This document shows positions 1 to 5,468 of a stretch of DNA of 8,552 nt, piece by piece; the stretch's first letter is position 1; every line of letters starts with the position of its first letter. Origin of the DNA: JBBRLG01 sp038231495 (lineage in GTDB: Bacteria > Planctomycetota > Planctomycetia > Gemmatales > Gemmataceae); assembly GCA_038231495.1 (NCBI GenBank), contig JBBRLG010000325.1, positions 1 through 8,552 on the forward strand, in the 5' to 3' direction. The position numbers and the translations under genes were made by a program. The notes under the pieces were generated by a model that had not been told where the DNA came from, ran no database searches, and saw only the letters and a program-made list of their open reading frames with translations.

Positions 1-63
1 GGTGACGAGCTTGACGGCTGCGGTCTTGAACTCGGGAGTGTAGGTGCGTCGCGTTCGAGCCAT
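1..63 (-). CDS. IS3-family transposase OrfA, N-terminal 21 residues (partial)
   Basis: The visible product begins MARTRRTYTPEFKTAAVKLV and runs off the window edge. The R-x-Y-x-x-E-F-K-x-x-A-V-x-L pattern is the typical beginning of the helix-turn-helix (transposase_8 / HTH_Tnp_1) domain of IS3-family OrfA, the DNA-binding subunit that is fused by programmed frameshift with the DDE-domain OrfB in this family. The ATG start is supported by a perfect AGGAGG (minus strand, 75-70) six bases upstream. A TATACT hexamer (minus strand, 87-82) resembles a -10 box but has no well-spaced -35 partner. The gene points leftward, away from the rest of the window. Only the N-terminus is seen, so the IS subgroup and whether the element is intact cannot be judged. 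Confidence 0.8.
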   Translation of the reverse strand, partial: MARTRRTYTPEFKTAAVKLVT

Positions 64-110
64 GATGGACCTCCTAGGGTGAGTATACACCCTTAACTGG
101 GTGTCCACCA
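1..110 (-). mobile_element. IS3-family insertion sequence, transposase-proximal end (partial)
   Basis: This is the end of an insertion sequence that continues beyond the left window edge. It contains the start of an OrfA-type transposase gene, preceded by about 45 bp of terminal DNA with nested dyads: AGGGTG (76-81) pairs with CACCCT (88-93), and ACACCC (87-92) pairs with GGGTGT (99-104). The exact boundary is not certain. IS3-family ends normally begin with TG, and on the minus strand TG dinucleotides lie at 107-106, 110-109 and 114-113, so the edge falls between about 107 and 114. The flanking target duplication cannot be tested because the other end is outside the window. Confidence 0.7.
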
Positions 111-165
111 TTCATGGGGAAGTCCAGTCGCGCAGACCGCGCAAGGACGGCGAGGAGGGCAAGCC

Positions 166-414
166 ATGACAGGGAGACGGCTCTTTACGGCGGCCACGCT
201 GCTGCTGTTGGGTTTATCGACGGGCTGCTGTCGGTGGTGGTGCGAACGCCATTGCCCACAACAAGGCGGCGTTGCGGGCTACGCCGCGCCGGCCGCGCCC
301 GCCTGCCAGTGCTACCCGCAGCCGGCTTATTACCCGCCCGCCCAGGCCGCGCCGCCGGTCAGCTGGGCCCAACCGCGGACGGTCAGCGGCTGCACCTGTA
401 CCTGCCCGCCGTAA
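166..414 (+). CDS. small Cys/Pro-rich putative lipoprotein, 82 aa
   Basis: The product has a basic n-region (residues 1-5), a hydrophobic stretch (about 6-18) and S-T-G-C at 18-21, which resembles a lipoprotein signal-peptidase II site, though Ser at -3 is less usual than Leu. The mature part would be about 60 residues with nine cysteines (21, 22, 26, 30, 47, 49, 76, 78, 80). It has a C-C-R-W-W-C-E-R-H-C-P cluster right after the cleavage site, a Pro/Ala/Tyr-rich middle, and a C-T-C-T-C-P-P tail. GAGGAGGG at 152-159 sits six bases before the ATG, which fixes this frame against the longer overlapping frame beginning at 114. The function is unknown: I recognise only the general style of short Cys-rich planctomycete lipoproteins. 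It lies next to an IS3 end and converges on a membrane gene, with only four bases between the stop codons. Confidence 0.6.
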   Translation: MTGRRLFTAATLLLLGLSTGCCRWWCERHCPQQGGVAGYAAPAAPACQCYPQPAYYPPAQAAPPVSWAQPRTVSGCTCTCPP

Positions 415-418
415 GCAT

Positions 419-2023
419 TCAACTCAACACCTTGCTGCCGTGGTTGCGGTCGTACCAGCGCCGCAACTCCGCGTCACATTGTAGCAAGGAACGACGCGCG
501 GCAAGAAGTGTTGCGCCGGCGATCAGGACCGGGCCGAGGAGCCAAACCACCGTGGGCGCGGCCGTTCCGGCACGGTAAACGGCACCCGGCGGCAGCAGCG
601 AACCGAGCAGCGGACACCCCAGACGGTCGAGCGCGAACGCCAACAAGGGCAGGCCGACGGTCAGCCCCATGCCCAGGCCGTTCGCCTGCAGGCCGCGCGA
701 AAACGCCCGGAATCCCAGCGCGAAATAAAGCGCCCAGAGCAACACCGCGACGCCGACCGCCACGCCCATTTGGCCGACGGTCACCTGGCCCGCGAACGCG
801 GCGGCGGACCACAGCAGCAGCGCCACCGCAAAATAACCGCGCCCGCGCTTCCAGGCCGCCGCCGCCGCGGCGTTCCAGTAGTCGCGCGGCTCCAGGCCCG
901 TCAGCAGCAACAGTTCCAGCCGACGGCAGCGGTCCTGGGCGTTGGAATCCCACAGGCCGTACTGAAACGCGGCCGGCACTGCCGCCAACAATACCAGGCA
1001 CGTCGTCAACCCGGCAATCCCGCCGGCCCCGTCGCACATCTCGAACACGCGCTTGCCCAGCCACGGCGGCCAGTACGGCTGCGCCACGGTGTAGAGCGCG
1101 TACAAGATGCCAAAACCGCCCGCCAGCCACAGGTTGATCCGCCCGGAATAACGGCTCACGCGCTTGACCGCCCACCACGTCAACGGCACGTCGCCGACGC
1201 TCGGACGGCGCTCGTTGGCCACGTCGCGCGCCGGCTGGTAGTGCAATTCGTGAAAATGTGCTTGCAGCCGCCGGGCCGCCCGCCAGGCCAGCAAGCCGAC
1301 GACGGCCGAGGCGAACAGCTGCAACCCGACCAGCCGTTCCCAGGCGGCCGCGAAGTCGTGTTCGAGGTAATAACTCAGCGCGCCGAACGGGTTGTGCGTG
1401 TGCAGCGCGTAAAAACTGCGCAGGAGGAAGACGCTGAAGTCCTCCGGAAACCAGTCGAGCCAGCGCTTGAGGTTCTCGCCGGCCAGCACGCCGACGACGA
1501 GGTAGACGAGGATCAGGAGCATGGCGACGCGCTCGCCCAGCCGGCGGACGACAAGCGGTTCGTACGCCCAGACCGTCAGTCCGAGGCCCGTCACCGCCCC
1601 CCACGTCAACGGCACGAGGAGCAACGGCACCGGGTCGCAGGGGTCGAGAAACCCTTCCGACGCCAGCAGGACGAGCACCGGCAGCCCGGCGAACGTGAGC
1701 AGGGCGAGTTGGGCGAACCCGACCAGCGCCTCGGCGACGAGGAGCCAGTGCGGCCGCAGGGAGCTGACCAGGAGAAATTCGAGCGCCTGGCTTTTCGGCA
1801 TTTGCGTCAAGCGCCAGCCGATGAGCAGCCCGCCCTCGACGATGCCGGCGACGAGCAGGAGATGGCCGAGCAGGGTCCGGCTGCCGGCCGCCCCGCCGTG
1901 CCCCTCGTGGAACACGTGCCAGGCGGCCCCGGTCAGGATGAGCAGGTGGAAGGCGACGAGTCGGCGAAACGACTTCTGGCGCGTCGGCGACTGGGCGGCC
2001 AGGGCAAAGAACGGGTAAAACAT
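419..2023 (-). CDS. ABC-2-type transporter permease with two fused six-TM halves, 534 aa
   Basis: This is a very hydrophobic integral membrane protein. About twelve membrane segments can be picked out in two sets of six: roughly 22-38, 51-69, 95-121, 131-154, 165-182, 233-248, then 297-315, 335-356, 396-413, 417-438, 449-466 and 490-510. In each half the loop between TM2 and TM3 carries a related motif (A-L-E-F-L-L-V-S-S-L-R-P at 80-91; R-L-E-L-L-L-L-T-G-L-E-P at 368-379). This matches the cytoplasmic coupling helix that ABC-2 permeases present to the ATPase. A conserved-looking P-L-T-W-W-A-V-K-R-V-S-R-Y-S-G-R segment (280-295) joins the halves. Start chosen at the ATG at 2023 because AGAGGAG lies ten bases upstream; a GTG at 2080 would add 19 unlikely residues. 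It follows the hydrolase by 72 bases on the same strand and probably works with an ABC ATPase such as the one at 3154. The substrate is unknown. Confidence 0.75.
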   Translation of the reverse strand: MFYPFFALAAQSPTRQKSFRRLVAFHLLILTGAAWHVFHEGHGGAAGSRTLLGHLLLVAGIVEGGLLIGWRLTQMPKSQALEFLLVSSLRPHWLLVAEALVGFAQLALLTFAGLPVLVLLASEGFLDPCDPVPLLLVPLTWGAVTGLGLTVWAYEPLVVRRLGERVAMLLILVYLVVGVLAGENLKRWLDWFPEDFSVFLLRSFYALHTHNPFGALSYYLEHDFAAAWERLVGLQLFASAVVGLLAWRAARRLQAHFHELHYQPARDVANERRPSVGDVPLTWWAVKRVSRYSGRINLWLAGGFGILYALYTVAQPYWPPWLGKRVFEMCDGAGGIAGLTTCLVLLAAVPAAFQYGLWDSNAQDRCRRLELLLLTGLEPRDYWNAAAAAAWKRGRGYFAVALLLWSAAAFAGQVTVGQMGVAVGVAVLLWALYFALGFRAFSRGLQANGLGMGLTVGLPLLAFALDRLGCPLLGSLLPPGAVYRAGTAAPTVVWLLGPVLIAGATLLAARRSLLQCDAELRRWYDRNHGSKVLS

Positions 2024-2033
2024 CGCGACAATT

Positions 2034-2040
2034 CTCCTCT
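2034..2040 (-). promoter_or_regulatory. ribosome-binding site that fixes the permease start
   Basis: On the minus strand this reads AGAGGAG, ten bases before the ATG at 2023-2021. It is the only good Shine-Dalgarno match near the 5' end of the twelve-TM permease gene, so it favours the 534-residue form over the GTG start at 2080, whose upstream sequence lacks such a site. Confidence 0.7.
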
Positions 2041-2095
2041 CAAGAGGAGCATAGTTCGCAATCGCGGGCGGCGTCGGCACGACGCCGGGCCGCTG

Positions 2096-3028
2096 TCACT
2101 TCTCCGTCAGCAAATACTTGTCGAACCAATCGCCGAAGCGCTTCGAGTCCTCCAGGATTGTCAGCCAACCGTGCGCGCCGTCCTTCTTGACGATCAGCTC
2201 CGCCGGCACCTTGGCCTCCTTCAACTTCGCCAGTATCTCCTCCGACTGCTGGATCGGCACCAGCTTGTCCTTGTCGCCGTGGATCAGCAGCGTCGGCGCC
2301 GAATCCTTCGTCACGAACGTGATCGGCGACACCTGCCTGGAAATCTCGCGTAGCTTGTCCTTGTCGGTCACGGGGACGTAAAGCGCCTTTTTCGGATCGA
2401 ATTCGTGATAATCCACCGCGGCGGTGAAGGGCGGTTGAAAGCTGCGGTCGATCATTTCCTTGCCCGCTTCGCCGTAGTTGAGGAAGTCGGTCGGCGGGAA
2501 GAAACAGGCCACGGCCTGCACCTTGCTCGACACGCGGTCCACGGGGTCCTTGGCCTTGGGGTCGCCGTCCTTGCCGGCCGTGCCCATCATCAGCGACAGG
2601 TGGCCGCCGGCCGAGGCACCCATGATGCCGATGCGGTCGGGGTCGATCTTGTAATCCTTGGCGTGGTAGCGGACGAAGCGCACCGAGCGGTGCATGTCCC
2701 CGATGATTTCGGGCAACGTAAATTTGGGCTGGCTGCCGTGACACACCGCGAAGACCGTGTAGCCGCGGTCCAGGCAGTCCGCGAAAAACGCGGCATTGAT
2801 GTTGTCGGGGTTGGAGAACCAGCCGCCGCTGACCACGAAGATAATGCCGACGCCGTTGGCCTTCACCTTCGGCGCAAACACGTCCAGCGTCATCGACAGG
2901 CCGAACTTGCGGCCGTAGATCACGTCGCTCGTCCGCGTGAAGGTTGCCGGCTCCTCGGCGCGGGCCGCGCCACAAAAGGAAAGGACGAGGAGGCAGGCGG
3001 ACAGGGCGAGCAATTTCAGGGAACGCAT
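2096..3028 (-). CDS. secreted alpha/beta-hydrolase (esterase/lipase-like), 310 aa
   Basis: The protein has a signal peptide (1-24: basic Arg/Lys, a Leu-rich core, A-R-A at 22-24 as likely cleavage site) and then an alpha/beta-hydrolase fold. The nucleophile elbow is G-A-S-A-G-G at 137-142 with Ser139. The acid is Asp254 (or Asp252) in H-G-D-K-D-K-L-V-P (250-258), and the catalytic His is His286 in G-A-H-G-W. The oxyanion-hole region reads V-S-G-G-W (66-70) where relatives of the acetyl-esterase/BD-FAE group usually have H-G-G-G-W. It probably hydrolyses an ester or peptide bond of an envelope or extracellular substrate; the substrate cannot be told from sequence. The ATG at 3028 is chosen over the upstream 3139 ATG because it begins the signal peptide and has GGAG (3038-3035) six bases upstream. 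It heads a leftward pair with the twelve-TM permease and is divergent from the ABC ATPase. Confidence 0.85.
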   Translation of the reverse strand: MRSLKLLALSACLLVLSFCGAARAEEPATFTRTSDVIYGRKFGLSMTLDVFAPKVKANGVGIIFVVSGGWFSNPDNINAAFFADCLDRGYTVFAVCHGSQPKFTLPEIIGDMHRSVRFVRYHAKDYKIDPDRIGIMGASAGGHLSLMMGTAGKDGDPKAKDPVDRVSSKVQAVACFFPPTDFLNYGEAGKEMIDRSFQPPFTAAVDYHEFDPKKALYVPVTDKDKLREISRQVSPITFVTKDSAPTLLIHGDKDKLVPIQQSEEILAKLKEAKVPAELIVKKDGAHGWLTILEDSKRFGDWFDKYLLTEK

Positions 3029-3153
3029 CGACAACTCCGTGGGATGAAGGTGCAAAGCCGCAAGCGGCATCGGCGGAATCTTCGTCACATCATCGCGGCA
3101 TGACCTACAGTTGTCCAGTCTCTTCCCCCGAAGTCTCACGGACGCCCCGCGCC
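3029..3153. promoter_or_regulatory. divergent intergenic region, hydrolase / ABC ATPase
   Basis: These 125 bases separate two divergently oriented genes and should hold both promoters. A short perfect dyad, GCCGC-AA-GCGGC, lies at 3057-3068, on the hydrolase side. I see no convincing -35/-10 pair on either strand, so no promoter position is called. The ATPase start has no clear Shine-Dalgarno sequence here. Confidence 0.4.
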
Positions 3154-4092
3154 ATGATCGCCGAAACGATCCTGCACCTCGACGGCCTGTGCGTGCAATA
3201 CGGCACGTTCACCGCGGTCAACGACCTGAACCTCGAAATTCGCGCGGGCGAATTGTTCGGCCTCCTCGGACCCAACGGCGCGGGCAAGAGCAGTACCCTG
3301 CGGGTGCTGATCGGGCAGCGCCAGCCCAGTGCCGGCCGCGTCACGCTCGCCGGCCGCGACATCGCACGCGAATGGCAAGCGGTCAAGTCGCTGTTCGGCT
3401 ACGTGCCCGACCGCGAGAACCATTTTGAAGAGTTCAGCGGGCGGCGCAACTTGCAGTTTTTCGCCGGGTTGTACGGCGTCGCTGCCGCACGCATTGAAGA
3501 ATGCCTCGCGCTGGTCGAGCTGGACGAGGCGGCACATTTGCCGGTCAAGGCGTACTCGCTGGGCATGCGGCGTAAGCTGCTCTTGGCGCGCGGCCTGCTG
3601 CACCGGCCGCGCGTCCTCTACCTCGACGAGCCAACCGCCAACCTCGACATTCATTCCATCGCCGTCGTCCACCGCATCCTGCGCGGCCTGAGCGTCGCGG
3701 GCGTCACCGTCGTCCTGACGACGCACAACATGCAGGAGGTCGAACAGGTCTGCGACCGCGTGGCCATCCTCAACCGCGGCGTGTTAGTTGCACTCGATTC
3801 GCCGTTGGCCCTACGGCAATCGCACGCCGAGCGCAAGGTGGACGTGATCCTGGCGGGCGGCACGCGCTGCGTCTTCGACCTCGACCGCGCGGAGGAGCGC
3901 GGCCGACTCGGCCAACACGTCCACGCCGGCGAGGTGGTCAGCCTGCAAACGCGCGAGTTTACCTTTCACCAGGCGTTTTTGAAGCTTACCGGCAAACCGC
4001 TGAACGAGGACACCTTGTCCGAGCCGCGACCGTCAGGGAGCGGTGAACCCCGCCGTTGGTTGTCGCGACTGTTCGCGCGTCGTTGCTCCTGA
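3154..4092 (+). CDS. ABC transporter ATP-binding protein (ABC-2 exporter type), 312 aa
   Basis: This is a cytoplasmic ATPase that would power an ABC-2 exporter. The Walker A is G-P-N-G-A-G-K-S (39-46), Walker B L-Y-L-D-E-P (155-160), D-loop A-N-L-D (162-165), and the switch His is H191 in T-T-H-N-M. The signature is S-L-G-M-R (135-139) rather than LSGGQ, as often seen in the DrrA/Nod-type exporter ATPases. The Q-loop region reads G-Y-V-P-D-R-E-N (82-89), with Asp where Gln is usual. Residues from about 225 form a C-terminal extension ending in a REP-derived segment. The start at 3154 was picked because the conserved domain begins directly afterwards; an ATG at 3100 would give 330 residues, and neither has a clear ribosome-binding site. 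The ABC-2 permease at 4266 is the obvious partner, now separated by a MITE. Confidence 0.9.
   Translation: MIAETILHLDGLCVQYGTFTAVNDLNLEIRAGELFGLLGPNGAGKSSTLRVLIGQRQPSAGRVTLAGRDIAREWQAVKSLFGYVPDRENHFEEFSGRRNLQFFAGLYGVAAARIEECLALVELDEAAHLPVKAYSLGMRRKLLLARGLLHRPRVLYLDEPTANLDIHSIAVVHRILRGLSVAGVTVVLTTHNMQEVEQVCDRVAILNRGVLVALDSPLALRQSHAERKVDVILAGGTRCVFDLDRAEERGRLGQHVHAGEVVSLQTREFTFHQAFLKLTGKPLNEDTLSEPRPSGSGEPRRWLSRLFARRCS
4024..4043 (+). repeat. REP-like hairpin inside the ABC ATPase 3' end
   Basis: The 20 bases CCGCGACCGTCAGGGAGCGG fold as a bulged hairpin: CCGC pairs with GCGG, two mismatches follow, then CC pairs with GG around a GTCA loop. This matches, from memory, a short dispersed repeat seen in many planctomycete-type genomes that often reads as P-R-P-S-G-S-G when inside genes. 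Here it encodes residues within S-E-P-R-P-S-G-S-G-E (289-298) of the ATPase tail. Only one copy is in the window, so the repeat status rests on recognition and structure, not on a count. Confidence 0.5.
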
Positions 4093-4096
4093 CATT

Positions 4097-4104
4097 GATT
4101 TCTT
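4097..4104 (+). repeat. target-site duplication, left copy (GATTTCTT)
   Basis: This 8-bp direct repeat is identical to 4243-4250 and abuts the left terminal inverted repeat of the MITE with no intervening base. An 8-bp duplication is the length generated by IS66-family transposition. It lies five bases after the ATPase stop codon. Confidence 0.85.
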
Positions 4105-4130
4105 GTAACCGTTCACCGACATCAACTTCT

Positions 4131-4149
4131 CCCCCCTTACGAAGGGGGG
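4131..4149 (+). repeat. left internal hairpin of the MITE
   Basis: CCCCCCTT (4131-4138) and AAGGGGGG (4142-4149) form a perfect 8-bp stem with loop ACG. A further G-run follows at 4152-4158. In the plus transcript it lacks a U-tract, so it is not called as an intrinsic terminator. Confidence 0.8.
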
Positions 4150-4208
4150 CAGGGGGGGTTAAGAACGATTAGAAGTACTTGGTCAGTGCGCTCTCTCCAC
4201 CCCCCCTA

Positions 4209-4229
4209 CCCCCCCTTCGTAAGGGGGGG
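4209..4229 (+). repeat. right internal hairpin of the MITE
   Basis: CCCCCCCTT (4209-4217) and AAGGGGGGG (4221-4229) form a perfect 9-bp stem with loop CGT. It is nearly the reverse complement of the left hairpin, so the two can alternatively pair with each other as one long-range stem bringing the MITE ends together. Confidence 0.8.
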
Positions 4230-4242
4230 AGTGAACGGTTAC

Positions 4243-4250
4243 GATTTCTT
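4243..4250 (+). repeat. target-site duplication, right copy (GATTTCTT)
   Basis: This is identical to 4097-4104 and directly abuts the right terminal inverted repeat. It ends 15 bases before the permease ATG and just upstream of AAGGG (4252-4256), so the permease ribosome-binding site was left intact by the insertion. Confidence 0.85.
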
Positions 4251-4265
4251 CAAGGGTCTTTCCCC

Positions 4266-5396
4266 ATGCGCTGGTACATCCTCCGCACGCTGCTGTACAA
4301 GGAATGGCTGCGGCTGCTCGCCAACCGCGGCGGCGTGTCGCTGCTTTTGCTGCTCGTCGTCGCCTCGTTGCTGCTGTCGTTCTTCGGCAACCGCGACGGC
4401 GCGACCGCCAACGTCTCCATCGGCATTCAGCATTGTTACGTCGATTACGCCCAGGACGGGCCGTTGGTCCAACACTTAAAAAAGCATGTGCCGCCCGAAC
4501 TCCTCGGGCACTTGACCATCCGCCCGCTCGACCGCTCGGTGATCGACGGCAAGGGCACGGTCGGCTACCCGCAGGCCACCGGCGCGATCCAGCTGCGGCC
4601 GCACCCCGACGAGCCGGACGGCCCCGGCTTTCTCGTATGGTTCTGGCACCCCGGCGAGGACGGCTCGTCGCTGGCGACCTACGAGGCCTGGCTCTGGCGC
4701 GAAACCCTTGCGTTTTACCGCGACGCGCAAGCCGATCCGACCCGCTCGCCCACGGAAGCGGGACGGCTGAACACGGGCAAACTGCCGCCCATCGTCGTCC
4801 AGCGTTCCGGTCTGAAGGGCGGCCTCGACGAACGCTCCGGTTTGGCCACCGCACTCGTCCTCTTTAGCCTCTTCTTCGTGTGCGTCTATCTGCAATCGTC
4901 GCTGACGTGCGAGGAGCGCGAGCGCGGCGTGCTGTTGGCCCAGGCGTTGTCGCCGGCGTCGCCCGCTGAAATCCTGGCGGCGAAGTTCCTCTTCTACCCG
5001 GTGATCGCGCTGGCCCTGGCCCTCGTCGCGGCAGGCACTTACAAGCCGGCTGTGCTGGGACAGGGCTTCTTCTGGCTAAGCCTGCTCACGTCGATCTTCG
5101 GTTCCATGAGCGTCGGCCTGACCGTGTCCAGCCTCGCCAAAACGCAGCGCACCGCGAGCATCGGCGCGATGTGCTACATGATGTCGGTCGCGTTGATCCT
5201 CTTCATTTGCCAGCAGAACAACATCCCGTTGTTGCCGTACCTGTCGCTGGAGTATTACGGCCCGCGGCTGATTCACGCCGCGCTGACCAACAGCGTGCAG
5301 GCATATCACTGGGGCAACCTGGCCGGCGCCCTGTTCTTGACGTGCGGGTGGACCGTGCTCGCCACGCGGTTGTTCCGGAGGTACGGCTGGCAATAG
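4266..5396 (+). CDS. ABC-2-type transporter permease with large external loop, 376 aa
   Basis: This is the membrane subunit of an ABC exporter. TM1 is at about 24-40, followed by a soluble, presumably extracytoplasmic loop of about 150 residues (41-190), then TM2 (193-212). A coupling-helix segment follows (C-E-E-R-E-R-G-V-L-L-A-Q-A-L-S-P, 215-230), then TM3 (about 241-258), TM4 (266-288), TM5 (300-316) and TM6 (350-368). The E-x-E-R-G-x-L-x-x-x-L-x-x-P-x-x-x-x-E-I-L-x-x-K pattern is classic for ABC-2/NatB-like permeases. The ATG at 4266 has AAGGG (4252-4256) nine bases upstream. The frame is open back to 4179, but that extension translates MITE sequence and is rejected. It belongs with the ATPase upstream; the spacer would have been 27 bases before the MITE. 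The MFS gene follows 72 bases downstream. The substrate is unknown. Confidence 0.85.
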   Translation: MRWYILRTLLYKEWLRLLANRGGVSLLLLLVVASLLLSFFGNRDGATANVSIGIQHCYVDYAQDGPLVQHLKKHVPPELLGHLTIRPLDRSVIDGKGTVGYPQATGAIQLRPHPDEPDGPGFLVWFWHPGEDGSSLATYEAWLWRETLAFYRDAQADPTRSPTEAGRLNTGKLPPIVVQRSGLKGGLDERSGLATALVLFSLFFVCVYLQSSLTCEERERGVLLAQALSPASPAEILAAKFLFYPVIALALALVAAGTYKPAVLGQGFFWLSLLTSIFGSMSVGLTVSSLAKTQRTASIGAMCYMMSVALILFICQQNNIPLLPYLSLEYYGPRLIHAALTNSVQAYHWGNLAGALFLTCGWTVLATRLFRRYGWQ

Positions 5397-5456
5397 GATG
5401 AACCGTACGGCCGGGTTGGGTCGCCGTTTACTTGGAGCGCGGCTGGCCGGCATGTC

Positions 5457-5461
5457 GAGGA
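5457..5461 (+). promoter_or_regulatory. ribosome-binding site supporting a TTG start
   Basis: GAGGA lies seven bases before the TTG at 5469-5471. It supports initiation of the MFS gene at that non-ATG codon, where the protein sequence also begins as expected for its family, just ahead of the first membrane helix. Confidence 0.65.
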
Positions 5462-5468
5462 CACCCCG

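Larger units (their letters stand above)
4105..4242. mobile_element. 138-bp MITE with IS66-type ends, inserted between ABC ATPase and permease
   Basis: This non-coding element has perfect 12-bp terminal inverted repeats (GTAACCGTTCAC at 4105-4116 and GTGAACGGTTAC at 4231-4242) and a perfect flanking 8-bp direct repeat. The same 12-mer forms the end of the IS66-family element at 8413-8424, so the IS66 transposase is the likely mobilising enzyme. Inside are two G/C-run hairpins that are also inverted copies of each other, joined by a mixed-composition centre (about 4157-4198). No open frame inside looks genuine. Conceptual translations give P-P-L-P-P-L-R-K-G-G-like strings, which are by-products of the C/G runs. 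The element lengthens the ATPase-permease spacer from 27 to 173 bases and could hinder read-through. Confidence 0.85.

Noticed and set aside
114..578. Plus-strand frame overlapping the small lipoprotein
   Set aside because: It starts at the IS boundary with no ribosome-binding site, is Arg-rich, and runs into the permease gene on the other strand. The 166 start has a strong site and a signal peptide.
770..2353. Long plus-strand open frame (527 codons) antisense to the permease and hydrolase
   Set aside because: Its product is Arg/Gln/His-rich with no recognisable domain, and it overlaps two genes with clear membrane or catalytic signatures. Long antisense frames are common in GC-rich DNA.
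2944..3153. Upstream extension of the ABC ATPase by 70 codons
   Set aside because: It overlaps the hydrolase signal-peptide region on the other strand and has no similarity to an ABC domain; the domain starts right after the ATG at 3154.
4131..4158. Intrinsic terminator after the ABC ATPase
   Set aside because: The hairpin is strong but is followed by a G-run, not a U-tract, in the plus transcript. It belongs to the MITE.
4144..4158. Possible G-quadruplex in the MITE
   Set aside because: Only two G-runs (six and seven bases) are present per strand segment; a four-tract quadruplex would need splitting the runs with very short loops, and hairpin pairing is a simpler explanation.
4179..4265. 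Upstream extension of the ABC permease by 29 residues
   Set aside because: These codons lie in the MITE and its target duplication; the true start at 4266 has a ribosome-binding site and begins the expected N-terminus.
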